Origin: a virus
IMG/VR virus record: IMGVR_UViG_3300025598_000024
Span: 1 to 64,000 of that record
DNA length: 64,000 nt
Strand: one strand, 5' to 3'
In this document: positions 24,926 to 33,872 of the stretch, one piece after another
Position numbering within the stretch: position 1 is the stretch's first letter
Layout of the letters: the number at the start of each line of letters is the position of its first letter
Position numbers and translations under genes: made by a program
The notes under the pieces: model-generated
What the model was told of the DNA's origin: nothing
What the model saw: the letters and a program-made list of their open reading frames with translations, nothing else
The model's database searches: none

Positions 24926-25416
24926 TTGTTTTTATTTCTTTCGATAGAGTCCGCGACGAGTTTTTCTCTCAATTCAGGATACCCCATATCTGTGCGGTTA
25001 ACAACCTTATTCACCGCATGCCCAAGACCAGCTCTTGCAACTCCAGTAGCAGTGCCTGGCTCATAGCCAATAAATTCTTTTGCTTTATTAATAAGCCCTC
25101 TGGCTCCAAGCCCAGCAGCTGCTAGGCCTACTGCATCTGCGCCAGCACCAATGAGACCTTGAGCGTCGTGAGAATGAGTGTTAACATAAGTTGATAGAGT
25201 AGGATCATAATCGATTGACGGTACCTGATTGGCTAGATCAACTCCTTGCTGATAGCTTGTTCCAGGGTCCCAACGATCTTGAAATGGGTGAGCCATGCCG
25301 CGCAGTACATAATGTGCTACGTCCTTTACTGCATCCACACCAGAATTAAGCACGTGTTGTACTGCCTGACCAATGTTTGCTGTCTTTTCATTTTCGTATC
25401 TGTTATTCCAGTTCAT
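24922..25416 (-). CDS. Tagged protein with Gly/Ala-rich segment
   Basis: 164 residues. The start MNWNNRYENEKTANIGQAV is a clear copy of the shared tag. Residues about 88-112 (GLIGAGADAVGLAAAGLGAR) form a Gly/Ala-rich hydrophobic stretch that could insert in a membrane or pack against capsid. No known fold is recognised. The tag and the membrane-active-looking segment would suit an ejected internal virion protein, which is inference. Confidence 0.75.
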   Translation of the reverse strand: MNWNNRYENEKTANIGQAVQHVLNSGVDAVKDVAHYVLRGMAHPFQDRWDPGTSYQQGVDLANQVPSIDYDPTLSTYVNTHSHDAQGLIGAGADAVGLAAAGLGARGLINKAKEFIGYEPGTATGVARAGLGHAVNKVVNRTDMGYPELREKLVADSIERNKNK

Positions 25417-25424
25417 GATATAAC

Positions 25425-27857
25425 TTATTTCTTTCTAGTCCGATTCGGTTTATTTTTGCCTTTAGCCTGTTGCTTTTCTGTTGGTGTTATTGCCCTTACC
25501 TCTGCATCTGTTGCGCCCAGCAGATCTCGTGGCCCACCGTCTGTAACCATGCCACCAGTACCAATATAGTTACCATTGATATCTGTGTCACCCATGCCTT
25601 CGTTGTATCTGGCTGCAGCTGCGCCCAACTCACGGATGAGACCGGTTCTATCGTCCCTGTACTTTAAAGCATCAATATTTTCCAGGGCTTCATCATATTT
25701 TGCCTGTATCATTGGCCTGTCTTCTGCCTTTAACAGACGAGATCTCCTGGACAGTACGGCAGTAATATTACCTTCACTGTCGAACTCGTGGCCGTCATGC
25801 TCGATGCATTCATGCTTGGTAAGAGGTGAGAAAGAATCACCCTGGGGTACAAGAGGAGTTGTGAAAGCTCTGGATACAACTGACGTTGGCTCACCATCTG
25901 GGCTTTGTTCAGCTACCAGTTCACCGTGGCATGCAACGCTGTCTCTTTGTGACTTGCTGATCGGAGTGCGAATCATTTCATCAATATCAAACCCAGCGCC
26001 CCTCTTTAATATATAAGCATCTCTTCTATTTAATACTATTGGCTGATCTTCCAGAGGCTGTGTTCGAGTGCTGTTCTCTCGAGTTGCATAGTTCTTAGGG
26101 TAAGGAACCCTCATGAAGTGAGTCTGAGGGATCGGTTCACCCTTGGCATTCAGCCGTGTGCGCTGGTGAAATTTTATAAGCTCTTTACCAGTATCGATTG
26201 TGACAATCTCACCAGGATCAATCTTGGACAGGTCAATCAAACGATAGTTATCTTCTACTGTTGGATCGGTACGAGCCTTATCTCTCAGACCTTTAAGAGC
26301 ACGTTCTGTAGCTGCAGGGTTATCCCAGCTGCCAGCAACATGCCAGCCCTCAGAACTTTTATCCGATACAGTCACTCTGGGGAATTCAAGAGCGTTTCTT
26401 TTCTTGCCTCTGAGGCCTGAGTTACCTCTCTTGCATAGGATAGTGCCAGACAATGGCTTGATTTTCTCACGCTTGATCATTCTATCAGCGACGTAACCCA
26501 GACCACTGGCACGAAGCTGATCCTGGTAGTCATACAGCTTGCTGAGATCTACATCAATTGGCTTGTACTCATCTGTATGAACATCGTATTGCCTATCAGG
26601 AATATTAAACTGTGATGCAACATGACTCCATGCCTGTGCAATAGCATCGTCTTGAAAAGTGTCAACAAAGCTTTTGCCACGCAGCTGGATGATTGAACCA
26701 TCTGGCATGCCATTAACACGCTTGTTGTATTCATTGTGCCAGGCCTGTGACTTACGGTTACCACTACCTGGTTCTGGCTCTTCTAGTACTGTTCTAAAGC
26801 CAGCAATTCTAGATTGTTCAGGATCCTCGTGAGCTTCACCGTACATGTGGCCGCTATCACGCCACTCATCCAGCTGTTGAACTGCTCTTTGGATAAAATT
26901 ATGAGCGTTAGAGGGTGGTCTGTAACCAAACCTGTGTCCTTCTTCTGCATCAGACCATTCCTTTAACGCTGCATGCATCTTTTCAGGATCACCGCCAGTT
27001 ATTCTAGAAACAGAATCGTAGTAGCCATCCCATAGTCTTTGCATTTCGTTTTCATGCGAAATACAGGTAGCGCAGTGCGCTTGTGGTTCTTCCTCAACGT
27101 TTTTAACAACCTTAGTATTATCACTCAATGTCTGAAGCGCTGATTGATTGGCTTGCTGTTGGCTGGTGCTATAGTTCTCACCAACTCTTGATGGGTGAAT
27201 GCCCAGCTCTGGTAGAGTTATTCCAGCAGACTTTCTGTGAACATCCAGCATGGTCATGATGTCTCCACCATGTTGTTCTGCCATTTGCTCTAGCATAGAT
27301 AGGCCAGCTGAACGATGCAAGAACGGGTTGGTTTCTGATACTGGATTTCCAGAATCACCTGGCATGCTGGGAGCTGTTCCCAGCTTCATTATAGTATTCA
27401 CCAAAGCATGATGGAAACTCCTGCGGGCTTCACTTGTTTCGCCTGTTGACTTTAGAGTGCCTCTACTGGCAACGATGGTGCGAGTATCGTCATCATGGTA
27501 TTCAGGACCAAGCTCATTAATTTTTTTAGCAATAACGTCTGCACACCCGCACTGCTCATCATGTGGTAGATAAGCTGTTTCAAGTGGTATCCTGGTGGGT
27601 TGTTGGGTTAATGAACCATGAGTACAGGCGCGACCATGGTCTTCAGCACTGTGCCCGCACCAGGTGCAGTTGCTTAGGCCATCAATACCATAAAAATCTG
27701 CAACGCCATTCATAGCGTCAATCTGCTCTCGAGATGCATCACAGTTGCATGCATCGCGATCTACTACCTTTACTGGCTCAGCTGTTCTGAACTGCTCTGG
27801 GAATGCAGTTTCACCGCTAGCTACCTTGGGCTGCTTGAATATATCACTGAGTTTCAT
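25425..27857 (-). CDS. Large protein of unknown function with Cys clusters
   Basis: 810 residues. An N-terminal Cys-rich region (CNCDASREQ...NCTWCGHSAEDHGRAC, about residues 37-83) probably binds zinc; another pair, CATC, lies near residue 265. The C-terminal third has an ETVTIDTG-like strand region and ends very basic (KGKNKPNRTRKK). I do not recognise it. Its size and its place in the tagged-protein operon suggest a virion or genome-associated protein, but this is not shown. Confidence 0.75.
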   Translation of the reverse strand: MKLSDIFKQPKVASGETAFPEQFRTAEPVKVVDRDACNCDASREQIDAMNGVADFYGIDGLSNCTWCGHSAEDHGRACTHGSLTQQPTRIPLETAYLPHDEQCGCADVIAKKINELGPEYHDDDTRTIVASRGTLKSTGETSEARRSFHHALVNTIMKLGTAPSMPGDSGNPVSETNPFLHRSAGLSMLEQMAEQHGGDIMTMLDVHRKSAGITLPELGIHPSRVGENYSTSQQQANQSALQTLSDNTKVVKNVEEEPQAHCATCISHENEMQRLWDGYYDSVSRITGGDPEKMHAALKEWSDAEEGHRFGYRPPSNAHNFIQRAVQQLDEWRDSGHMYGEAHEDPEQSRIAGFRTVLEEPEPGSGNRKSQAWHNEYNKRVNGMPDGSIIQLRGKSFVDTFQDDAIAQAWSHVASQFNIPDRQYDVHTDEYKPIDVDLSKLYDYQDQLRASGLGYVADRMIKREKIKPLSGTILCKRGNSGLRGKKRNALEFPRVTVSDKSSEGWHVAGSWDNPAATERALKGLRDKARTDPTVEDNYRLIDLSKIDPGEIVTIDTGKELIKFHQRTRLNAKGEPIPQTHFMRVPYPKNYATRENSTRTQPLEDQPIVLNRRDAYILKRGAGFDIDEMIRTPISKSQRDSVACHGELVAEQSPDGEPTSVVSRAFTTPLVPQGDSFSPLTKHECIEHDGHEFDSEGNITAVLSRRSRLLKAEDRPMIQAKYDEALENIDALKYRDDRTGLIRELGAAAARYNEGMGDTDINGNYIGTGGMVTDGGPRDLLGATDAEVRAITPTEKQQAKGKNKPNRTRKK

Positions 27858-27865
27858 AGCGTTAT

Positions 27866-28960
27866 CTACCGCATTCCTAGTGTGTTCTTACGCTTTGGTT
27901 TGCCTGTGCCAGTTGGAACTTCTGGGAATACTATGCTGTCACGGGTCCAACCCATGGCTGACGTGTCAATGAACTTGCTCTCTCTTACAGCTGCAGGCAC
28001 ACTCTTTAATCTGGAGTGTGTTGCAACCATGATAGGGTCCAGGTGCAAAACCCCTCCCGGCAGGCCAAGCCTTCTAGCATCTTGCCAGTCCATACCAGCA
28101 GAATTTCTCAGAACCTTTGAAGTAAGTTGTAGAAAAGAACTGGCATTATTATGGCCCATACCATGATCGGTAAAGAACGGATGGGCCTTTGTATCTTCGC
28201 TGCTTCCCATTTCCAGCAGGTGTAAACCACCTATATGGCAAGCAGTAATTAAGTTACGAACATGTACTGGTGCTGCTGATGCTACGTGCGGTGTTCGGCG
28301 GCTTGGCAGCAGATGTTCCAGTGAGTTTCCTATTATTCTTCCGACAGAATGGCATACGGCACAGCCGCTATCTTCTACTCCTGAACAGATACCATCATGG
28401 CATGTAGCAAAGAACGGTGAATAGTCTTCTGTTCGTTGATTTTCTCCTCTATGCCAGCCGTGCATGTGGCTGAGTTGTGTCTGGTGCAGATCATTTATTG
28501 CTTTAAGAGTTGGGGTACCAGTTCTGGAAAAGTCTTCTCGTAGCAGCTCATGATAGCTTGGGAATTTATCAGTGATATCTCTTGCGATTCCATCGGCACC
28601 AGTTATTCGATATTTATGCTCGTTTGGGATCATCAAACATCCATTAGGCTGTAGTCCTACGGCTTCATATATCGAGTACAAAGGCATTGCAAGTTGACTG
28701 GTTGCAACGCTTAAGCGTGGTGAGTTGGTCAGGTTAAGCCTGCCTTGATCGTATGAGCTATCAAGTGCTGGGAAGGTTCCCTGCTTGAACTTTCTCATGT
28801 CATCAGCATTCTGAGCTGTGTTAAGAAAAAGATTGATAAGGTGTGGCTTTTCATAGCTTTCATCCGGCAAGGATGCAGCGTTTTCTAGCATCTCGCTAGA
28901 GTCATTAAACAGCTTTTCAATATGACTGTCAGTAAATTTACTGGAGCTAAATCTATTCAT
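27866..28960 (-). CDS. Hypothetical protein with tag-like start
   Basis: 364 residues. The ATG at 28960 after GGAGAAGATAGCG is preferred to a longer frame overlapping the previous gene by 180 bases. It starts MNRFSSSKFTD, similar to the RYSSSK core of the tag. A CHDGICSG...CAVCHSVGR cluster (Cys/His) and a second His-rich region could bind metal; the CxxCH motif is heme-like but isolated. The tail is basic. The function is unknown. Confidence 0.75.
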   Translation of the reverse strand: MNRFSSSKFTDSHIEKLFNDSSEMLENAASLPDESYEKPHLINLFLNTAQNADDMRKFKQGTFPALDSSYDQGRLNLTNSPRLSVATSQLAMPLYSIYEAVGLQPNGCLMIPNEHKYRITGADGIARDITDKFPSYHELLREDFSRTGTPTLKAINDLHQTQLSHMHGWHRGENQRTEDYSPFFATCHDGICSGVEDSGCAVCHSVGRIIGNSLEHLLPSRRTPHVASAAPVHVRNLITACHIGGLHLLEMGSSEDTKAHPFFTDHGMGHNNASSFLQLTSKVLRNSAGMDWQDARRLGLPGGVLHLDPIMVATHSRLKSVPAAVRESKFIDTSAMGWTRDSIVFPEVPTGTGKPKRKNTLGMR

Positions 28961-29648
28961 CGCTATCTTCTCCAGAATCAGGACGTGGTAGAGCTCTACC
29001 TGCCTTGCAGTATTGTTTATACATGGGGGCACACTGCCAACGCCCTTCGTTCCTGTTCCATTCCACATGCCTAGCAGGGAAGTTACCGCCACACTTATCA
29101 CAGTGTCTTGCTTTACCCATCGAAGCGAGCACGGCACCGGACCAGCGCTGTCTCTTTTCGTTGATGGTCATCATGACTCTGCTCAATCGATCAGAAAAAG
29201 TTTTATATTCTGTGTTTTTTACACGCGTTAGGCTCTGGAATGCTGGGTGCTGTGTGTTCAGGTCATACTGATGGCTGTAGTCATTGATCAGGCCGTTGGT
29301 CTCTCGCCTGATAGATTCATCAGTATCGTTGGGGAACAGCTGGTGCTGCGCACTGTGCCCAGTTCTTTGTATCTGACTGTCTCCAGAGTTTATAGACTCT
29401 ACTGAGTCTGGACCATACAGATAGACGTGAGTTGTTGGTACAATTTTTCTTCTGCTGGAATCAACCAGGCCTACCTCAACTGTCCTGGTTGGCTCAAGGA
29501 TATTTGTTGTTGTAAAAATATTTAGTGGCGTTGACTGACCACTGGCTGGCTCAAGAGGATCTATTCTTGGTTGAGCTGGGGCACCGTAGTTTGGGTCAGC
29601 ACTGTTAAACGGTGCACGCAATGATTCATCGTTTTTTCCGTCAGCCAT
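28953..29648 (-). CDS. Hypothetical protein with C-terminal zinc finger
   Basis: 231 residues. The N-terminal half is Pro/Asn-rich and beta-prone; the C-terminal part has CDKCGG and two later cysteines in a treble-clef-like arrangement, then an acidic tail. It is the first gene of the operon that leads to the terminase; a 59-base AT-rich gap precedes it. Confidence 0.75.
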   Translation of the reverse strand: MADGKNDESLRAPFNSADPNYGAPAQPRIDPLEPASGQSTPLNIFTTTNILEPTRTVEVGLVDSSRRKIVPTTHVYLYGPDSVESINSGDSQIQRTGHSAQHQLFPNDTDESIRRETNGLINDYSHQYDLNTQHPAFQSLTRVKNTEYKTFSDRLSRVMMTINEKRQRWSGAVLASMGKARHCDKCGGNFPARHVEWNRNEGRWQCAPMYKQYCKAGRALPRPDSGEDSDE

Positions 29649-29707
29649 ACAGGTCCCTTACACTCACATACTCCTACAAAATAACAGTGTTTTTACATTA
29701 AAATATA

Positions 29708-30436
29708 CTAGAAGTCCTCTTCTAGATCGGCATCAATGTACTCTTCACCGCTCTCCAGTTCAGCCTGACTGGACCGTGAACGCTTCTTTCGGGCACCCGA
29801 TTCTCCCTGGTAATCTTCAATCTTTTTGAACAGTGCTTGCTTCATATCTGGTGGTAGCACATCACGGATGGCCAGCAGAATCATATCAAGCTGTTGCAGC
29901 AGATCTTCTGGGCGGTAGTCGCTGCTCTCTTCCTTCTCGATGGCCCTGAGCATCTCCATGGCATGCATGGTCTGAGTGAGCGTGGGTTTTTCATACCCCA
30001 TTGCCAGCTCTTCCCAGCCCTTGGCCAGGATAACTTCATAGAATGCCTCAGCTGTGAGCATTCTCTGGCTGGCATCCAGGATACTGATGTTCTTTTCCCT
30101 GGCTCTGCGCTCTACTACCTCACGAACCATACGCTTTTCGAACGGCAGATGGTTCTTCTGGTGGTTGCGGATGTTCTCATAGTTAATCCGCTCCTCCTTG
30201 GGCATGTTCAGCTTCTCTTGCAGAGGCTCAATGGCCCGGAGAACTTCCTTGTAGCTCTTTGGGAACAACAGCAGAGAGTCAACTATGCCACGCAGGTCAT
30301 CGCTGGTGTTGCAGATCTTGCATTGTGGAGAACGCTTGTAAAGATAAAGTTCACCATCGATCTCTTCTGTAAGAAGGTCCTCGGTGGTAGGCGTCATCTT
30401 GACTAGCTCTTTGTATTCACGTGTTCTTCTGTCCAT
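29708..30436 (-). CDS. Cys/HTH protein, possible terminase small subunit
   Basis: 242 residues. CKIC at about 38-41 followed by a helix-turn-helix ending IRNHQKNHLPF is a pattern I recall from phage small-terminase-like and DNA-binding proteins. The second half is helical with a very charged tail (ARKKRSRSS, then acidic). It lies upstream of the terminase large subunit gene, though nine genes intervene, so the small-subunit assignment is tentative. Confidence 0.6.
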   Translation of the reverse strand: MDRRTREYKELVKMTPTTEDLLTEEIDGELYLYKRSPQCKICNTSDDLRGIVDSLLLFPKSYKEVLRAIEPLQEKLNMPKEERINYENIRNHQKNHLPFEKRMVREVVERRAREKNISILDASQRMLTAEAFYEVILAKGWEELAMGYEKPTLTQTMHAMEMLRAIEKEESSDYRPEDLLQQLDMILLAIRDVLPPDMKQALFKKIEDYQGESGARKKRSRSSQAELESGEEYIDADLEEDF

Positions 30437-30776
30437 CTTCAGTGCCTTTTTCTATATTGTTTCCAGTCAACAGGGTCCTGGGGTCCACATAAGTTCTATA
30501 GAAGTTGCCGCCAGTTGGTGGTACAGTATCCCAACCGTCCAGCTTGCTGTATACCTCACGCCTGCGCCTTCGATCAATCTGATAGTCACTCATGAAGCCC
30601 CACTCCTTGGCGGCTTCGTTGCCATCACGCTGACGGATATCTTCTCTGGTATCCAGCAGCATCCTGTGAGCAAACCACTCTAACTGTTGAGAATAACTTA
30701 GTTCATCCCAGTGCTTTGGCAGCCGCTCGGCGTACAGCTCGAGCAGATCATCAAAGCTGCTGGAGCTGTTGATCAA
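30417..30776 (-). CDS. Hypothetical protein
   Basis: 119 residues from a TTG start that overlaps the previous stop by 4 bases (TTGA), with GAGGAG upstream. The frame stays open further (to an ATG at 30911), but that would overlap the sigma-like gene by 139 bases and add a low-complexity Ser/Glu run, so the short form is preferred. Helical, acidic then basic (DRRRRREVY). No family is recognised. Confidence 0.6.
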   Translation of the reverse strand: MINSSSSFDDLLELYAERLPKHWDELSYSQQLEWFAHRMLLDTREDIRQRDGNEAAKEWGFMSDYQIDRRRRREVYSKLDGWDTVPPTGGNFYRTYVDPRTLLTGNNIEKGTEDGQKNT

Positions 30777-31147
30777 CTCTCCTCGTAGTTCTTCCACACC
30801 GTCTCGCACAGATTCTTCAGAGCTTTCCTCTTGTACATGCCCACCTGGCTGCTCCACTTCTGGAACCCCATGATCCTGGCCACTTCCACTTCTTTCCTGT
30901 TCTCCAGACATGATAACACCACAGCCTGTTTCTGACGAGGAGGCAGGCTTTCTATACCTTTCATTAGATCATATATATTAACAGTGACACCATTCAACAG
31001 ATGCAAGTCAGGGTTGCCAGTCTTGAGATAGACCTGTTGCCATTCCATATAATTATTCAGCAGGCGTTCCAGGATCTGCCAGGTCATCTGTCCCTGGATT
31101 ACTTCTTGCTTGCGTGATTTTCTAGGCTTTGGTGCCGGTTCTTCCAT
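30773..31147 (-). CDS. Sigma-factor region-4-like HTH protein
   Basis: 124 residues. The C-terminal half, GIESLPPRQKQAVVLSCLENRKEVEVARIMGFQKWSSQVGMYKRKALKNL, has the region-4 pattern of sigma-70 proteins (LPPRQ..., helix, turn, recognition helix). Region 2 is absent, so it is not a complete sigma factor. It could be a transcription regulator that binds RNA polymerase, or a terminase-type DNA-recognition protein. It lies 1 base after the previous gene. Confidence 0.7.
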   Translation of the reverse strand: MEEPAPKPRKSRKQEVIQGQMTWQILERLLNNYMEWQQVYLKTGNPDLHLLNGVTVNIYDLMKGIESLPPRQKQAVVLSCLENRKEVEVARIMGFQKWSSQVGMYKRKALKNLCETVWKNYEES

Positions 31148-31148
31148 G

Positions 31149-31706
31149 TTACCCTCGTCTATACAATTGGTTTTGTATATAACGCTGCGAGGCCTTCATG
31201 CTCTGAACCTTGTCGTTGATCATACGCCAGGCTGCATACTGTACAAAATAAAACTGTCTGTCACTCTGTGTTTCGATCTTGGCAACAGCTTCAAGATCCT
31301 TTTGTGTTCCACTACTAGGTTTACGCCAGGCAGTCCAGTACTTGTCATCCAGCATGTACCAGGCGTACTGCGCCTTGAGATACCGTCTGGTAACTTCTTC
31401 TTCGATAGCAGTGATAGCACTCTGTAGGTTCAGGAACAAACGGTCCTGCTCATCAACTGTCATGCTCTTGTCGGTGTTGAACCTGGCGATGATAACCTCA
31501 GCCGGGCGCATGTAGTCCGCCATGAACTGATCTACAACCTGTTCGATACTATCTAGCAGTGACAGGTCTTCCTGTTTTGTCTTCCAGGTGAATGCACGCA
31601 CAGCAAACTCATGCATCTCACTGAACCTGTCGTCATGGTTAGAGCCCAGCTCAGGCTCAGGTGCTGTCTCTAGTGGTGCAAGGCCTCTCTTGAAATTATT
31701 GCTCAC
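31149..31706 (-). CDS. Hypothetical helical protein
   Basis: 185 residues, almost entirely helical, with many aromatic residues (YAWYMLDDKYWTAW). It is the first gene after the candidate promoter at 31740-31768 and opens the block that includes the sigma-like protein and the terminase. The function is not recognised. Confidence 0.78.
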   Translation of the reverse strand: MSNNFKRGLAPLETAPEPELGSNHDDRFSEMHEFAVRAFTWKTKQEDLSLLDSIEQVVDQFMADYMRPAEVIIARFNTDKSMTVDEQDRLFLNLQSAITAIEEEVTRRYLKAQYAWYMLDDKYWTAWRKPSSGTQKDLEAVAKIETQSDRQFYFVQYAAWRMINDKVQSMKASQRYIQNQLYRRG

Positions 31707-31739
31707 AGTTTTTCTCCTAAGAGTTCTCTACATAAAAAG

Positions 31740-31768
31740 AGTATATCATATTTATATATCCATTACAA
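31740..31768 (-). promoter_or_regulatory. Candidate promoter for the terminase-side operon
   Basis: On the minus strand TTGTAA (31763-31768), a 17-base AT-rich spacer and TATACT (31740-31745). It overlaps the end of the HNH gene and points to the gene starting at 31706. Confidence 0.5.
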
Positions 31769-32411
31769 ATCCATGATGTTGGCATGGAGGATTTTCTAAA
31801 TAATCCGCGGCTTTTCGTAATATATTAGCATCTTCTTTAGCACCACCGAGCACTCTATGATTACATCTTGAGCATAATAAGCCCCGTATTTGCCCTGTAG
31901 CATGATTGTGGTCTACGGCTAGTCTTTTTTTCTTTGGTATCATTGAACAAATCGCGCACGCTCCACCTTGCTCATCAAGCATCATATTGTAGTCGTCAGC
32001 TGTTATGCCAAAAACTCTTTTTAATCTGTTCGAATGCCCCTCAACAGATCTGCACTCTTTACAGTACCCAGATGGCTTGCCTTTCCTGTAATGAAATTTT
32101 GATACTGGCAAATATTCCTGGCATTTAGTGCAAAAATATTTTCCTGGTGGCATTTCCACTGACAAACGAGGATCAGATTTTTTTCTTCTTGTTTCATTAG
32201 AGCTATCCATTGTGGCTCTACGTATATCTTCTCTGCATTTTAAACAATATTTACTTTTGCTAGATGATGATTTTTCACCACAGGAATAGCATTTGTCGTT
32301 ACCAAAAGGCCTATGTCCCCTAATGTATTCAGCATTACGATTAGCAGGACTACCGCCACACCCACATGCACAAATGTTTTTAAAACCCTTAGCCTTTTGT
32401 GGTGTTGTCAT
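31752..32411 (-). CDS. Endonuclease VII-like HNH nuclease
   Basis: 219 residues. Several Cys pairs (CACGCGG, CYSCGE, CLKC, CTKC, CKEC) are followed by the endonuclease VII domain: FGITADDYNMMLDEQGGACAIC, then VDHNHATGQIRGLLCSRCN, with the His-Asn-His-type core. Such genes are often free-standing homing nucleases in phages. It is more AT-rich than its neighbours and overlaps the previous gene by 23 bases. A Holliday-junction resolvase role, as in T4 gp49, is possible but the extra Cys-rich front suggests homing. Confidence 0.85.
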   Translation of the reverse strand: MTTPQKAKGFKNICACGCGGSPANRNAEYIRGHRPFGNDKCYSCGEKSSSSKSKYCLKCREDIRRATMDSSNETRRKKSDPRLSVEMPPGKYFCTKCQEYLPVSKFHYRKGKPSGYCKECRSVEGHSNRLKRVFGITADDYNMMLDEQGGACAICSMIPKKKRLAVDHNHATGQIRGLLCSRCNHRVLGGAKEDANILRKAADYLENPPCQHHGFVMDI

Positions 32412-33159
32412 TCTCGCTCCATCGTTCGCAGATGCTCTTGGCAGGGCATACAGTGAACTCTTCAGTGGTCGGACCATTGCAGCAGCTCTTCAGCTCTGAC
32501 GGATCATTGTTACGGATTGCTACCCGTACTCTGCTCCACTTATCATATAACTTATTTAGTTCATCAGGATCAGGCTGTACTTCTATCGCACGCAGCCTGT
32601 GAGGATAACTCTTCTCTACAAACAGCAGAGCCATGCGCTCGGGTGCATCCGGGTGAACGTCCTGGTAAACGCGCAGCTGCATGCTGTAGGTGTGGCTGGC
32701 TTCCAGTGGCAGCTTGTTGCAGGTCTTGATATCAACCAGGAATCTCTCACCATTAGGCATGGTCAGTTCCAGGATATCAATAGCTCCGGCAATCATCCGC
32801 TCTTCGTCACGGATGCGCACCTCTACACTGTCCTCACTGGTGAACCCCAGGTGGATAAGCATGCTCTGCATCATGCTGTGCAGTGCGCTGCCAATCTGGA
32901 AGGTCATCTGCAGGGTGGGGCTGATGCGTTCTTCCTTGTAGAAAGCCCTGAGCTCCGGGTGAAACTTATAGTACAGGTGCATCTCACCCTTGGTGATGTC
33001 TGTGCTGGGGTGATACATGTTATCGAACTTGCGTTCTTTGTTGTACACCCGGATAGGGTATTCTTCTGGCCAGTCGGCATGGATCAATGCCTCTTCGATG
33101 TATGGGGTGATGATCTCATTGCGCTGGTAGCTGGCCAGTGTTCTCTCAAGAAATGTCAT
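32389..33159 (-). CDS. PD-(D/E)XK exonuclease, RecB/Cas4-like
   Basis: 256 residues from the ATG at 33159. GAIDILELTMPNGERFLVDIKT supplies D128 and D143-x-K145 of the PD-(D/E)XK core. A C-terminal Cys set (CCN...CPAKSIC) recalls the iron-sulphur cluster of Cas4 and AddB-type nucleases, though no N-terminal partner Cys is seen. It likely processes DNA ends in recombination with the RecA further upstream. Confidence 0.82.
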   Translation of the reverse strand: MTFLERTLASYQRNEIITPYIEEALIHADWPEEYPIRVYNKERKFDNMYHPSTDITKGEMHLYYKFHPELRAFYKEERISPTLQMTFQIGSALHSMMQSMLIHLGFTSEDSVEVRIRDEERMIAGAIDILELTMPNGERFLVDIKTCNKLPLEASHTYSMQLRVYQDVHPDAPERMALLFVEKSYPHRLRAIEVQPDPDELNKLYDKWSRVRVAIRNNDPSELKSCCNGPTTEEFTVCPAKSICERWSENDNTTKG

Positions 33160-33301
33160 TGAGTGCCCTGTCGAACATCTCCGCGATTTCTTCTTCAGAA
33201 GCCATTGGGCCATCCTCCAGAAGGTTCGTTGAGCCGAGCACAACGGGACGCATCTCGTTGGGGTTGTCTACTTCAAACTCTAGTTCAATTTTCTTTTCCA
33301 T
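33146..33301 (-). CDS. Hypothetical acidic miniprotein
   Basis: 51 residues, acidic, ending in EEEIAEMFDRALNDIS. A good AAGGAGAGAC ribosome site precedes the ATG, and the stop overlaps the exonuclease start by 14 bases, so the two are likely coupled. No family is assigned. Confidence 0.65.
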   Translation of the reverse strand: MEKKIELEFEVDNPNEMRPVVLGSTNLLEDGPMASEEEIAEMFDRALNDIS

Positions 33302-33309
33302 GTCTCTCC

Positions 33310-33462
33310 TTAAAGGTCCACTCGGCGTTCGATGGCTTCGATCTGTCGGTCTGACAGCATCTTGTTTCTCATAAGCTTTTCAATCTTCAGCTGCAGATCC
33401 TCTACCTTGCGCTCGAGAACCTCAATACGCTTTTCAAAGTACTGCGGTGTGCTCTGCATCAT
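33310..33462 (-). CDS. Coiled-coil miniprotein
   Basis: 50 residues, one heptad-repeat helix (FEKRIEVLERKVEDLQLKIEKL). AAGGAGA lies before twin ATGs at 33462 and 33459; either may be used. It overlaps the previous gene by 4 bases. Confidence 0.68.
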   Translation of the reverse strand: MMQSTPQYFEKRIEVLERKVEDLQLKIEKLMRNKMLSDRQIEAIERRVDL

Positions 33463-33872
33463 GCTTCTCCTTTTAATCTAAGATATTCATCGTAGAACTC
33501 CAGCCAGTCATTCAGCTGCATCACCACAAGGTCTTCAACAACCTCTAGGGATTCAGGGGTATGGACTCGTGTACCCCAGCTTTCTTCAACTTCTGTTTGA
33601 CCATACAAACGCACTGCCAGTATTGGCCTGGCGTTCCAGGATCTGTCCTGGGCATGCTGCTTGATGGTATCCCACACTTCTTTTGTGATGCTGTACGACT
33701 TCTTTTGTGTGCACTTGCATTCGATATCAAAGGTGATATTGTAAAGCTCAGCTGTCTTTACATCACCCTTCTCGTACTTGGCACCGCTAGCGATGGTACG
33801 TTTGCCCGCTGGCCAGAGATCTTCGATATCTTTCTCGTGCCTGTTGCTCATCCTGCGCTGGAATTCACCCAT
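33459..33872 (-). CDS. PD-(D/E)XK nuclease, Holliday-junction-resolvase-like
   Basis: 137 residues. Residues 36-53, GDVKTAELYNITFDIECK, give the D...E-x-K arrangement (D37, E51, K53) of archaeal Hjc-like and other small PD-(D/E)XK nucleases. The length suits a resolvase. An internal ATG at 33851 is an alternative start. It would resolve branched DNA before packaging; substrate specificity is not shown. Confidence 0.68.
   Translation of the reverse strand: MGEFQRRMSNRHEKDIEDLWPAGKRTIASGAKYEKGDVKTAELYNITFDIECKCTQKKSYSITKEVWDTIKQHAQDRSWNARPILAVRLYGQTEVEESWGTRVHTPESLEVVEDLVVMQLNDWLEFYDEYLRLKGEA

Noticed and set aside
28961-29137. N-terminal extension of the 27866 gene to 29137
   Set aside because: It overlaps the zinc-finger gene by 185 bases; the ATG at 28960 has a good ribosome site and a tag-like start.
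30777-30911. N-terminal extension of the 30417 gene to an ATG at 30911
   Set aside because: It overlaps the sigma-like gene by 139 bases and adds only low-complexity residues; the TTG at 30776 gives a normal 4-base overlap.
32389-32411. A group I intron around the HNH gene at 31752
   Set aside because: The neighbouring genes are complete and end or start normally; no intron core is seen.
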